The notes: generated by a model from the letters alone, not told the origin. Shown: positions 6,858-14,461, counted from the first letter of the stretch. The stretch is 21,397 nt of DNA from an uncultured Collinsella sp. (GCA_959027945.1 CAUFRO010000035.1:1-21397), one strand, 5' to 3'. Made by a program: numbers and translations.

Positions 6858-7984
6858 TATGCAAATACGATCAAGTTATCCCTGTGTATCGCCGGCTTCT
6901 CGGCCAGGTTAGCGAGCAGGCGGTTGCCGGCGATCTGGTCCTGACGGCGGCCTGCGGCGAGCTCTAGCACATCGGAATCGGCCTCGGCGATGCCGCGCGC
7001 GACGACCATGCCGCTGGAATCGCACACGTCGAGCACGTCGCCCTCGGCAAACTCGCCGTCGACCTCGCGAATACCCACCGCGAGCAGCGACGAACCGCGG
7101 CTGACCAGTGCCTTCGCGGCTCCATCGTCAACCGTCACCGAACCGTGGGCCTTGTCGCCCAATGCGATCCACAGTTTACGCGGCGCAATGTCCAGGCGCT
7201 CCGCCGGCGGATCGAACAGGGTGCCCACGCTCTCGCCACGTGCCAGACGCACCAGCGCGTCGGGCTCCTCACCCGAGCAGATCACGCTCTGAATGCCCGC
7301 CGTCATCAAAATACGGCTCGCGCGAATCTTGGTGATCATGCCGCCCGTGCCCACCGACGTCGAGGAATCACCCGCCGAGGCAATAATCCCGGCATCAATC
7401 TTATGCACGACGGGGACGAACTTCGCCGTGGGATCTTCGTGCGGATTCGCTGTATAGAGACCATCGATATCGGACAGCGTCACGCACAGATCGGCAGAAA
7501 CCAGGCAGCTTACGAGCGCCGCGAGCGTGTCGTTGTCGCCAAACTTGATCTCATCGACGGTGACGGTATCGTTCTCGTTGACGACCGGCACCACGCCCAG
7601 CTCCACCAAGCGCAGCAGGGCGTCGCGCGCGTGCAGGTAGGACGTGCGGCGCGCCGTGTCGTGACGCGTAAGCAGCACGAGCGAGGTGAGCAGGTCGCGC
7701 GCATGAAACTCCTCGTCATAGGCAGACGAGATAATGCACTGGCCGGCCGAGGCGCAGGCCTGCAGACTCGGCAGGTCGCCGACCGGCTTGCGGTCAAAGC
7801 CCAGCACGGGATAGCCGCACGCAATGGCGCCGGAGCTCACCACGACCAGGCGCCAGCCAAGCTTACGCAGGGATGCGGCCTGATCGGCCAGGCCGCCGAT
7901 AAAGGCACGGTTGACCTTGCCGTCGGCGCCCACCACCGTGGACGAACCGATCTTTACCACCATCGTCTTATAAGAAGTCGTCAT
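6857..7984 (-). CDS. proB: Glutamate 5-kinase
   Basis: First step of proline biosynthesis: ATP-dependent phosphorylation of glutamate, normally feedback-inhibited by proline. The 375-aa product has an amino-acid-kinase domain (about 5-250) with VVKIGSSTV at 9-17, VVSSGAIACG at 48-57, VNENDTV at 135-141 and FGDNDTLAALV, DIDGLYTANP and GTGGMITKI. A C-terminal PUA domain (about 275-370) gives the full two-domain form. There is no clear Shine-Dalgarno before the ATG and an in-frame TGA two codons upstream blocks extension. Translation therefore starts at 7984, or at the Met eight codons in. It lies 79 nt after pncB on the same strand and may be co-transcribed with it. Confidence 0.95.
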   Translation of the reverse strand: MTTSYKTMVVKIGSSTVVGADGKVNRAFIGGLADQAASLRKLGWRLVVVSSGAIACGYPVLGFDRKPVGDLPSLQACASAGQCIISSAYDEEFHARDLLTSLVLLTRHDTARRTSYLHARDALLRLVELGVVPVVNENDTVTVDEIKFGDNDTLAALVSCLVSADLCVTLSDIDGLYTANPHEDPTAKFVPVVHKIDAGIIASAGDSSTSVGTGGMITKIRASRILMTAGIQSVICSGEEPDALVRLARGESVGTLFDPPAERLDIAPRKLWIALGDKAHGSVTVDDGAAKALVSRGSSLLAVGIREVDGEFAEGDVLDVCDSSGMVVARGIAEADSDVLELAAGRRQDQIAGNRLLANLAEKPAIHRDNLIVFA

Positions 7985-8063
7985 ACGTCAAACCAATCGA
8001 CTGTTCAGCGAGCGGGCGAGCTGGCTGCCGAGGGGATGTGATCCGCCCCTTCTGCCAAGGAAA

Positions 8064-9569
8064 TTAGTGAGCCCAGGGGAAGGCAGAGGCCGCGGCCATG
8101 TTCTTGCGCACGAGGTCGTCGCGCACCTGGGCCAGGCCCTGCTCCATACCTACCACGTAGGTCTGCGGATACAGGAAACGCTTGTAGACCGGGTCCAGGT
8201 GGTCGAGCGCCCAAGTGCAGCGGTCGCGCGCATCCTCGATGCTCTCGCGCGGGGCTACCGCGCTGCCGTCGCGCACAATCGGCACCAGCAGTTCACGATA
8301 CTCAAGCTCGGAAACATCGGTCACCAGCGCCGCATCGTTCACGGCCACCAGGGTATTGCCGCGCGAGGCGCCCTCCCCCGCCAGATGGTCCTCGTCATAA
8401 ATCATGTCGCAGATCGGGCCGCCAAAGCCGTCATAGTAACGGCGCACGCGTTGCACGCCCGGAATCGTGCGCTTATACGGCTGTTCGGAGAGCTTCACCA
8501 CCGGTGTCCAGGCATCGGCGTCTGCCGCACGGCGGGCCGAAAGCTTGTACACGCCGCCCAGCGCCGGCTGATCGTAGCAGGTCGCGAGCTTGGTACCCAC
8601 GCCAAAACTGTCGATGGGAGCGCCCTGGTCGAGCAGCGACTGAATAGTGTACTCGTCCAGATCGTTGGAGACCGAGATGCCCACATAGGGCAGGCCCTCG
8701 GCGTCAAAACGCCCGCGCACGTACTTGGACAGCTTGGCCAGGTCGCCGGAGTCGATACGGATGGCCGACAGACGCTCGCCCGCCGCCTCCATCTCCTTGG
8801 CGACCGTAATGGCATGCTCGCAGCCCTCGCGCACGTCGTACGTGTCGATGAGCAGCGTGCAGTTCTTGGGGCTCGACTTGGCAAAGGCGCGGAAGGCCTC
8901 GAGCTCGGAATCAAAGCTCATCACCCAGCTGTGCGCATGCGTGCCAAACACGGGAATGCCGTAACGGCGCCCGGCCAGCACGTTGGACGTGGACGAGCAG
9001 CCGGCAACGTAGCTTGCGCGAGCCACGGCCAAGCCGCCGTCGGGACCCTGGGCGCGGCGCAGGCCGAACTCAGCCACGGGACGACCGTCCGCCGCCAGCA
9101 CCACGCGCGCCGTCTTGGTGGCGACAAGCGTCTGGAAGCCCACGATGTTGAGCAACGCGGTCTCGAGCAGTTGGCACTCCAGCGCGGGGCCCGTGACGCG
9201 CACCATGGGCTCACGCGGAAAGACGAGCTCGCCCTCGGGCACGGCGTCGATATTTACGTGCGCGCGGAAGTTACGCAGGTAGTCGAGGAATGCAGGCTTG
9301 AACATCGCGCCGCCGGCGGGAGCCTGGAGCGACGCGAGGTAGTCGATATCCTCGGGCGTAAAGCGTAGGTTCTCGACGAGCTCGGGCAGCTCGGCGGTAC
9401 CGCACATAACGGCATATGCACTGCCGAAGGGATGGTCGCGGTAAAACGCGGTGAAACACCCCTGCTCGTTGGCCTTACCGCTCTCCCACAGGCCTTGGGC
9501 CATGGTGAGCTCGTACAGATCGGTGAGCATTGCGATGTCGGTGGGATGAGAGATGTCGGTCAAAGCCAT
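8064..9569 (-). CDS. pncB: Nicotinate phosphoribosyltransferase
   Basis: NAD salvage (Preiss-Handler) enzyme joining nicotinate and PRPP to give nicotinate mononucleotide, with ATP hydrolysis. The 501-aa product begins with the family hallmark TDLYELTMAQGLW (16-28). ALLNIVGFQTLVATKTARVV follows, then GTHAHSW (209-215, histidines of the catalytic region), RIDSGDLAKLSKYV, VSNDLDEYTI and FGVGTKLATCYDQPALGGVYKL. Length fits the family. The start at 9569 follows GAAAGG; an upstream ATG at 9626 has no such site. Neighbours on the same strand are a tail-anchored protein upstream (84-nt gap) and proB downstream. Confidence 0.95.
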   Translation of the reverse strand: MALTDISHPTDIAMLTDLYELTMAQGLWESGKANEQGCFTAFYRDHPFGSAYAVMCGTAELPELVENLRFTPEDIDYLASLQAPAGGAMFKPAFLDYLRNFRAHVNIDAVPEGELVFPREPMVRVTGPALECQLLETALLNIVGFQTLVATKTARVVLAADGRPVAEFGLRRAQGPDGGLAVARASYVAGCSSTSNVLAGRRYGIPVFGTHAHSWVMSFDSELEAFRAFAKSSPKNCTLLIDTYDVREGCEHAITVAKEMEAAGERLSAIRIDSGDLAKLSKYVRGRFDAEGLPYVGISVSNDLDEYTIQSLLDQGAPIDSFGVGTKLATCYDQPALGGVYKLSARRAADADAWTPVVKLSEQPYKRTIPGVQRVRRYYDGFGGPICDMIYDEDHLAGEGASRGNTLVAVNDAALVTDVSELEYRELLVPIVRDGSAVAPRESIEDARDRCTWALDHLDPVYKRFLYPQTYVVGMEQGLAQVRDDLVRKNMAAASAFPWAH

Positions 9570-9653
9570 GGGGCGACCTTTCGGATGTGTGGTGCAGAAT
9601 GTGAGGGTTGGACGAGAGCAGAGCATGCGGACATGACGCCCGATGCAAATCGG

Positions 9654-10112
9654 TTAGAGCAGGCCCATGCTGGTCAGGATCGTGTAGCCCATAAAGATGA
9701 CGAACGCGATGAGGGCAAGGACAATGATGATTTTTTGAGCCGGCGCCATGCCAGGGATCTCGTTCTCGCCCGTAGGCTCCTTGGAGGTGACCATGCGCTG
9801 GGCAAAGGTCATCTCGTCACGGCTCGGCGCGGGCTCGGCGGACTTGGGACGAGCGGCCTTTTTAGGCTGAGGTTTGGGCGCGGCAGGTGCAGGCTTCGCA
9901 GCAGCGGGCTTGGGTGCGGGCGCGGGCGCCGGTGCGGATGCGGCGTTCACGGCGACCTCCTCGGCCTTCGCACGCTCGGCACGCAGGGCAGCCAGCTCCT
10001 CACGCTCGCGACGGGCCTCTTCCCGAGCCTCGCGGCGGGCCTTCTCGGCGCGGAGCTCTTCCAACTCGGCGCGCTCCTCGTCGGACAATGGTTGGGACTC
10101 AAGCTCGGCCAT
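9654..10112 (-). CDS. Small tail-anchored coiled-coil membrane protein, unknown function
   Basis: I do not recognise this 152-aa protein. It has three visible parts. A very charged Glu/Arg/Ala-rich helix (about 10-55) is likely to form a coiled coil. An Ala/Pro/Lys-rich linker (about 57-98) contains repeated AP and KPA units. A single hydrophobic segment at the extreme C-terminus (about 127-152, IIIVLALIAFVIFMGYTIL) leaves almost nothing outside the membrane. That suggests a tail-anchored protein with a cytoplasmic rod. The start at 10112 follows GAAAGG; an ATG 12 codons further up would overlap the tRNA terminator. It lies between tRNA-Ala and pncB on the same strand. Confidence 0.75.
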   Translation of the reverse strand: MAELESQPLSDEERAELEELRAEKARREAREEARREREELAALRAERAKAEEVAVNAASAPAPAPAPKPAAAKPAPAAPKPQPKKAARPKSAEPAPSRDEMTFAQRMVTSKEPTGENEIPGMAPAQKIIIVLALIAFVIFMGYTILTSMGLL

Positions 10113-10130
10113 GGTGCAGCCCTTTCTTTC

Positions 10131-10162
10131 AAAAAAAGCCGCCGACACAATGTCAGCGGCTT
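10131..10162 (-). terminator. Terminator of tRNA-Ala
   Basis: On the minus strand, AAGCCGC-n-GACA type arms (10156-10162 with 10136-10142, and 10151-10154 with 10144-10147) form an 11-bp stem with one mismatch. Seven T residues follow (complement of 10131-10137). It lies 14 nt past the tRNA 3' end and before the next gene's ribosome binding site. Confidence 0.8.
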
Positions 10163-10176
10163 ATCAAATCCAAGGG

Positions 10177-10249
10177 TGGAGACGAAGGGAGTCGAACCCT
10201 CGGCCTCTGCCATGCGACGGCAGCGCTCTCCCAACTGAGCTACGTCCCC
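10177..10249 (-). tRNA. tRNA-Ala (anticodon CGC)
   Basis: A complete 73-nt cloverleaf reads on the minus strand. The 7-bp acceptor stem GGGGACG/CGTCTCC includes the G3:U70 wobble pair that identifies alanine tRNAs. The D arm GCTC...GAGC, anticodon stem CTGCC/GGCAG, loop GTCGCAT with anticodon CGC (10214-10216), T loop TTCGACT and discriminator A complete it. It would read GCG codons. The 3' CCA is not encoded (CCC follows), so CCA must be added by nucleotidyltransferase. It has its own strong promoter and terminator. Confidence 0.97.
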
Positions 10250-10262
10250 AGGACAAGTCGAT

Positions 10263-10290
10263 ATTTTACCTACGGCTCGCCAACTGTCAA
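10263..10290 (-). promoter_or_regulatory. Strong promoter of tRNA-Ala
   Basis: On the minus strand a consensus TTGACA (10285-10290) is followed after 16 nt by TAAAAT (10263-10268, 5/6 of the -10 consensus). This puts the transcription start about 7 nt before the tRNA 5' end. It is the best promoter match in the window, as expected for a stable RNA. Confidence 0.8.
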
Positions 10291-10353
10291 CGCCCAATAA
10301 CCAGTCTTTTTGGAGCGCGGCTATTATGACAACTTTTCGAACAGGCGATCCTC

Positions 10354-10392
10354 TCGATGATTTTTTAATCCCCGTCCCAGAAAAATCATCGA
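10354..10392. repeat. Inverted repeat after the radical SAM gene
   Basis: Perfect 12-bp arms TCGATGATTTTT (10354-10365) and AAAAATCATCGA (10381-10392) enclose a 15-nt loop that reads CTGGGACGGGGATTA on the minus strand. It starts 8 nt after the pflX-like stop. The T-run lies inside the stem rather than after it, so it is not a textbook terminator. The loop, with GGGAC and GGGGA, recalls the other GGGGAC palindromes in this window. Confidence 0.6.
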
Positions 10393-10400
10393 CGAACGCC

Positions 10401-11339
10401 CTACTTTGCGCTGGTGAGGACGCCGGTGGTGTCGAAGGCTGGGGTGAAGCTCTCGTCCACCGCGCCGCCTTCCTGCCAAAACATCGTCGTAAAGCCGAGG
10501 TCATCGGCGTGATCCAAGACCTGCTCGTACTCTTCGCGCGTCACGGCACGTGCCAGCTCGCCGCCCTGCTCGCGCATAAGCGCATTGGGCGTGTACTGGT
10601 TCATCACCGAGATCGGCACGTCGCCCACCGTCTGCCACACCAGGTCCAGCACGCGGCACGAATCGTCCGCATACCCCGGCAGCACCAAATGGCGCACGAT
10701 GATACCGCGCTTCATGAGCCCGTCGTCGTCGACCAGCTCTCCCCCGCGACGCTCAATCTCACGTGCCATCTGCGCCAAGCCAGACGCAGCCACGCGCGGG
10801 TAGTCCTTAATATGAGACAGCGACTGCGCAAGCCCGGCATCGGCATACTTAAAGTCGGTGAGCCACACGTCGACCAGATCGCCCAGCGCCGCCACGGCAC
10901 TCGCCCGCTCGTAGCCACTCGTGTTGTAGACGATCGGAATGACCAGCCCCCGCGCCCGCGCCGCAGCAATTGCCGCCGGGAGCAGGTGCGCATAGTGCGT
11001 CGCCGTCACCAGGTTGATGTTGTTGGCACCCTGGTCCTGCAGCTCAAGCATAATTTCGACCAAACGCTCGGTCGAAATCTCAAGACCGAAATTTCCCGTC
11101 GAAATCTCGTGGTTTTGGCAATAGACACATTTGAGCGAACAGCCACTAAAGAAGATCGTGCCCGAACCGGCCTCGCCCGAGATGGGCGGCTCCTCCCACA
11201 TATGAAGTGCCGCACGCGCCACCTTGAGCGTATCGTCGGCACCGCACACGCCGCGCGCGCCACCATCGCGCGCCGCACCGCAACGGCGCGGACACAAATG
11301 GCAGGCGGGCGAAAAAAGTTCGGTCAACGACGTCGACAT
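10401..11339 (-). CDS. Radical SAM protein, PflX-like (predicted pyruvate formate-lyase activase family)
   Basis: A 312-aa radical SAM enzyme. The cluster-binding motif is C-x3-C-x2-C at Cys67, Cys71 and Cys74 (SGCSLKCVYCQN), which would hold a [4Fe-4S] cluster cleaving S-adenosylmethionine. An N-terminal cysteine set (Cys13, Cys16, Cys20, Cys32 in CHLCPRRCG...GVCG) matches the PflX-type group (COG1313), which differs from true PflA. Substrate is unknown; the name reflects similarity to formate-lyase activases, and no pfl-like gene is nearby. The start ATG at 11339 has GGAG 8 nt upstream. It is transcribed toward tRNA-Ala and followed by an inverted repeat. A TTGACA at 11446-11451 (-) may be its -35, but the matching -10 is poor. 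Confidence 0.85.
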   Translation of the reverse strand: MSTSLTELFSPACHLCPRRCGAARDGGARGVCGADDTLKVARAALHMWEEPPISGEAGSGTIFFSGCSLKCVYCQNHEISTGNFGLEISTERLVEIMLELQDQGANNINLVTATHYAHLLPAAIAAARARGLVIPIVYNTSGYERASAVAALGDLVDVWLTDFKYADAGLAQSLSHIKDYPRVAASGLAQMAREIERRGGELVDDDGLMKRGIIVRHLVLPGYADDSCRVLDLVWQTVGDVPISVMNQYTPNALMREQGGELARAVTREEYEQVLDHADDLGFTTMFWQEGGAVDESFTPAFDTTGVLTSAK

Positions 11340-11476
11340 AAAAAATGCTCCAAAACAACGATTCAGCAGCTCAAATGTAAAGGCCCGGACCGCGCAGACG
11401 GCTCCGTCCCTAAGGCGCCGTAATCGTCCGACACGATTTTTGTAATGTCAAGACTGGAATCCACAAAGTGCCGCTT

Positions 11477-11482
11477 TATGAT
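11477..11482 (+). promoter_or_regulatory. -10 box before the structured intergenic RNA
   Basis: TATGAT matches the -10 consensus at 5 of 6 positions. It would place a start near 11489, just before the C-rich hairpin of the putative RNA. The -35 region (around 11454-11459, CTGGAA) is weak. Confidence 0.35.
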
Positions 11483-11488
11483 GTAGGT

Positions 11489-11632
11489 ATTCCGCCCCCC
11501 GCGGAGCAACTGGGTGAACCGTCGCGTTTATTTAGGGAGCCCACACAGTCGTACCTAGTACAGGTATCCTTCGTTGTTAAGGACGCTGGAACAGTCGATG
11601 AGGGCACCCACCTGTTTTAGGTGGGTTCATTT
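11489..11632 (+). ncRNA. Structured intergenic RNA, family not established (6S RNA is one candidate)
   Basis: This 144-nt stretch has a promoter-like TATGAT upstream and a terminator at its end, and holds no reading frame. Helices visible by eye are TCCGC/GCGGA closing a C-only loop (11491-11505), TACCT/AGGTA (11552-11566) and TCCTT/AAGGA (11567-11583). There is also a long-range pairing TGGGTG (11511-11516) with CACCCA (11605-11610). That last pairing overlaps the terminator arm, so the two folds exclude one another. Such a unit could be a free-standing regulatory RNA or a leader of the downstream TagO-like gene. Size and terminator arrangement made me think of 6S RNA, but I could not fit its long rod with a central bubble. 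It is not SRP RNA: the GGAAGCAGC loop is absent. Confidence 0.5.
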
Positions 11633-11635
11633 TCG
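11606..11635 (+). terminator. Terminator of the structured RNA
   Basis: ACCCACCT (11606-11613), a 5-nt GTTTT loop, AGGTGGGT (11619-11626), then TCATTTTC: an 8-bp perfect stem with a short, interrupted T-tract. It is about 230 nt ahead of the next gene, so it ends or attenuates a transcript from the intergenic region. Confidence 0.65.
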
Positions 11636-11678
11636 TAACGTGGGGGGTGGTTTTCTTTTGCCGAAAATCACCATTACG
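11634..11678 (+). other. Second hairpin in the leader of the TagO-like gene
   Basis: GGTGGTTTTC (11646-11655) pairs with GAAAATCACC (11663-11672) over 10 bp with one G-T, loop TTTTGCC. An outer CGTAA (11634-11638) pairs with TTACG (11674-11678). No T-run follows, so it is not a terminator. The remaining leader from 11679 to the start codon shows nothing I can name. Confidence 0.4.
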
Positions 11679-11864
11679 GTCCATATGGATTCCCGCCGGC
11701 ATCCCGACAAGCCATCGACAACATCCCAATATCTGGTAAGCGCGTGATTATCGCTGCGTGCAATTACATGCACCCCCCTTGGTCGAGTATTATGGATCGG
11801 CTATGCCCTTTGCGCATGGCGTTCTTCTGACCTTTTCCTTCGACGCTTGGCGGTTTTTAGATTC

Positions 11865-13064
11865 ATGGCTTCATCCCCGAGCTACATACCGTACCTATGC
11901 GTGGCAGCGGCGGCCTTTATCACGACCTTCCTCGCGGTGCCCCTGGTCAAGCGCTTGGCAATTAAGCTCGATGCCGTCGACTATCCTTCTAAGCGCCGCA
12001 TCAACACCAAGCCCATCCCGCGTTTGGGCGGAACAGCGGTGTTTTTGGGCCTGGTCGTTGCCTGCATTGTGCAAATCCTAGGCACCTGGCACCTAGGCTG
12101 GCCACCCGTCCTGGTGCCGCACCCGCGCCTTCACATTAGCTATCCCATGCTGGCGCTCTCCTTTACCGTCATCTTTGCGACCGGCGCTATCGACGACGTC
12201 TTCCAGCTCAAGCCCAAGCAAAAGCTAGCCGGACAGGTCCTCGCTGCGCTTATCGCCTGTATCGGCGGCCTGCGGATCGGCGTCATCGTCAACCCGTTTG
12301 CCCCCGGCGAGATCATGCTCGGATGGCTCGCCTACCCCATCACCGTGATCTATCTGGTGGCATTCACCAACATCATTAACCTCATCGACGGCCTCGACGG
12401 CTTGGCCACGGGCATCTGCGGCATCGCGTCGTTCACCATGTTTTCGATGGCCGTTCTCTCGGGCCGCATCGACGCCGCCGCGCTCTCCATTGCGCTCTTT
12501 GGCGCTTGCCTGGCCTTTTTGCGCTACAACTTCAACCCCGCAAGCATCTTCTTGGGCGACTCGGGGTCGTTGCTTCTGGGCTTTGCGCTGGGCTCCATCT
12601 CGCTGCTCAACGTGAGCCGCACCGCCGCGCTCACCTCGCTTATCATCCCGCTCATCGTTGCCGGCGTGCCCATCATCGACACGTTTAGCGCCATCGTGCG
12701 CCGCAAGCGCGCCCACATTAGCATCGGGCAGGCCGACAAGGGCCACATCCACCACCGCCTGATCCAAGAGGGCTACAACCAAAAGCAGGCAGTGCTCCTC
12801 ATCTACGCCTGGTGCATCATGCTTTCGGCCGGCGCCGCCGCGATTAACCAGGTCGAGGTGCCCATGCGCGTGCTCATCTTTACCGTGCTCGCCATTGGCT
12901 CGGCGGCCTTTGCCAAGCACCTGCACCTGTTTGAGCCCGTGCTGCGCCACCATTACAACAAGCGCACGCACGAGGACGAGCTCGTCACCCCCGACGATCC
13001 CGCCTTTAAGCAGGAGGAGCAGGCGGCAGAAGAACGCAGGGAGGAGCGCCACCACAGGCGCTAG
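11865..13064 (+). CDS. Undecaprenyl-phosphate sugar-1-phosphate transferase, TagO/WecA-like
   Basis: Initiates a cell-envelope polymer by moving a UDP-sugar phosphate, usually GlcNAc-1-P, onto undecaprenyl phosphate in the membrane. The 399-aa polytopic protein has the glycosyltransferase-4 family signatures: KPIPRLGG (49-56), the Asp110-Asp111 pair in GAIDDVFQLKPKQKLAGQ, and NLIDGLDGLATG around 172-183. FLGDSGSLLLG (229-239) and HIHHRL (294-299) follow. About ten hydrophobic helices are visible and the tail from about 365 is highly charged. MraY is less likely because the motifs fit TagO/WecA. The start is uncertain: ATG 11865 and TTG 11847 are in frame and neither has a good ribosome binding site. 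A structured leader precedes it. Confidence 0.9.
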   Translation: MASSPSYIPYLCVAAAAFITTFLAVPLVKRLAIKLDAVDYPSKRRINTKPIPRLGGTAVFLGLVVACIVQILGTWHLGWPPVLVPHPRLHISYPMLALSFTVIFATGAIDDVFQLKPKQKLAGQVLAALIACIGGLRIGVIVNPFAPGEIMLGWLAYPITVIYLVAFTNIINLIDGLDGLATGICGIASFTMFSMAVLSGRIDAAALSIALFGACLAFLRYNFNPASIFLGDSGSLLLGFALGSISLLNVSRTAALTSLIIPLIVAGVPIIDTFSAIVRRKRAHISIGQADKGHIHHRLIQEGYNQKQAVLLIYAWCIMLSAGAAAINQVEVPMRVLIFTVLAIGSAAFAKHLHLFEPVLRHHYNKRTHEDELVTPDDPAFKQEEQAAEERREERHHRR

Positions 13065-13225
13065 GGTAAGCTGCCGAGGATGCGCCCAGGCGCCGCCGGC
13101 CAAACGCGCAGCCACGCCGCGCCCATCGCACATGCCGCCGCTCTCCCGCCCCTCGCGTACTTACGCCCCGACCCTCCAATAAACGCGTTATCATCTTGAC
13201 CCATGAACATACGTTAGGAGCAATC

Positions 13226-14275
13226 ATGCCAAACGAGAACAGCTACGAAGTCGCGCTGCAAAAGAGCAACGCCATTCGCGAGGGCCTGGCCAAAACGCCC
13301 GAGAAGTTCACCATGCTCACCGGCGACCGCCCCACCGGCCGTCTGCACCTGGGTCACTACTTCGGCACCCTCAAGGGCCGTGTTGAGCTGCAGAACATGG
13401 GCGCCAAGACCAACGTGCTCATCGCCGACTACCAAGTCATCACCGACCGCGACACGACCGAGCACATCCAGGACAACGTGTACAACATGGTCATGGATTA
13501 CCTTGCCTGCGGCATCGACCCCGACAAGACCATGATCTACGCGCACTCCGCCGTGCCCGCCGCCAACCAGCTCATGCTGCCGTTCCTGTCGCTGGTCTCC
13601 GAGGCCGAGCTGGCGCGCAACCCCACGGTCAAGGCCGAGATGGAGGCCTCGGGCCACGAGCTCACCGGCCTTCTGCTCACCTACCCGGTGCACCAGGCCT
13701 GCGACATCCTGTTCTGCAAGGGCAACGTGGTGCCCGTCGGTCGCGACCAGCTGCCGCACATTGAGCTCACCCGCACCATCGCCCGCCGCTTTAACAACCG
13801 CTACGGCAAGGTGTTCCCCGAGGTCGACGCACTGCTGTCCGAGACCCCGCTGCTGCCGGGCCTGGACGGTCGCAAGATGAGCAAGAGCTACGGTAACGCC
13901 ATCAACATCTCGATGACCGCCGAGGAGACGGCCAAGCGCATCAAGAAGAGCCAGACCGACTCCGAGCGCATGATCACGTTCGATCCCGAGAACCGCCCCG
14001 GCGTGTCCGGTCTGCTTTCGACGGCCGCCATCTGCACCGGCCGTTCCGAAGTCGAGATTGCCGAGGAGATTGGCATGGGCGGCTCCGGCCAGCTCAAGAA
14101 GTACGTGACCGAGGCCGTCAACGAGTACTTCGCGCCGATCCGCGAGCGTCGCCAGCGCTACGAAAACGACCTGGATTACGTGAAGGACGTGCTGCACGAG
14201 GGCAACCGTCGCGCCAATGAGATCGCCGAGCAGACCCTTGCCGAGGTTCAGGACGCCATGGGCATGGTGTACTAG
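13226..14275 (+). CDS. trpS: Tryptophanyl-tRNA synthetase
   Basis: Charges tRNA-Trp with tryptophan in the cytoplasm. The 349-aa class I enzyme shows GDRPTGRLHLGHYFG (HIGH motif as HLGH at 41-44) and LPGLDGRKMSKSYGN (KMSKS at 217-221), both diagnostic of TrpRS. Length is typical. The start is set by TAGGAG at 13215-13220, five bases before the ATG; an in-frame TTG 10 codons earlier lacks such a site. No T-box or trp leader is recognisable in the 161-bp gap after the TagO-like gene, whose transcript may read through. A strong terminator follows. Confidence 0.97.
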   Translation: MPNENSYEVALQKSNAIREGLAKTPEKFTMLTGDRPTGRLHLGHYFGTLKGRVELQNMGAKTNVLIADYQVITDRDTTEHIQDNVYNMVMDYLACGIDPDKTMIYAHSAVPAANQLMLPFLSLVSEAELARNPTVKAEMEASGHELTGLLLTYPVHQACDILFCKGNVVPVGRDQLPHIELTRTIARRFNNRYGKVFPEVDALLSETPLLPGLDGRKMSKSYGNAINISMTAEETAKRIKKSQTDSERMITFDPENRPGVSGLLSTAAICTGRSEVEIAEEIGMGGSGQLKKYVTEAVNEYFAPIRERRQRYENDLDYVKDVLHEGNRRANEIAEQTLAEVQDAMGMVY

Positions 14276-14310
14276 ATCGATCTGCTGGCTAGAACTTTCG
14301 ATTGCTATAG

Positions 14311-14338
14311 GGCGGGCGCTACGGCGTCCGCCTTTTTT
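14311..14338 (+). terminator. Rho-independent terminator of trpS
   Basis: A 9-bp GC-rich stem (GGCGGGCGC at 14311-14319 with GCGTCCGCC at 14324-14332, one G-T pair, tetraloop TACG) is followed by six T residues. It lies 35 nt after the trpS stop codon. Confidence 0.92.
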
Positions 14339-14385
14339 GGTGCCCGACCGGTTCGGCTCTGCCCATTGCACTCCCCCGACAAACA

Positions 14386-14427
14386 GGAACAGGCCCGCTG
14401 GCAGTTAGTTGCCAGCGGGCCTGTTCC
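14386..14427. repeat. Perfect 18-bp hairpin between trpS and the ogt-like gene
   Basis: GGAACAGGCCCGCTGGCA (14386-14403) pairs perfectly with 14410-14427 around the loop GTTAGT. It stands just beyond the trpS terminator. No T-run follows on the plus strand; TGTTTGTC follows on the minus strand, so a weak terminator for leftward transcription is possible. Confidence 0.6.
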
Positions 14428-14461
14428 CGAAGTACACCGTTGAATCGCACAGAGGGGAGGA

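Noticed and set aside
8067..9368. A 433-codon open frame on the plus strand
   Set aside because: Antisense of pncB, whose family motifs are unambiguous on the minus strand.
11489..11632. Identification of the intergenic RNA as a T-box leader because of GGGTGAACCG
   Set aside because: The T-box core GGNACCGCG is not matched, no specifier stem I is seen upstream, and the downstream gene is not amino-acid related.
11489..11632. Identification of the same RNA as SRP RNA (ffs)
   Set aside because: The conserved GGAAGCAGC-type tetraloop domain is absent.
12225..13133. A 302-codon open frame on the minus strand
   Set aside because: Antisense of the TagO/WecA-like gene, whose conserved Asp motifs and helices are clear on the plus strand.
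13214..14371. A 385-codon open frame on the minus strand
   Set aside because: Antisense of trpS; it has no recognisable motif and its start lies in the trpS terminator region.
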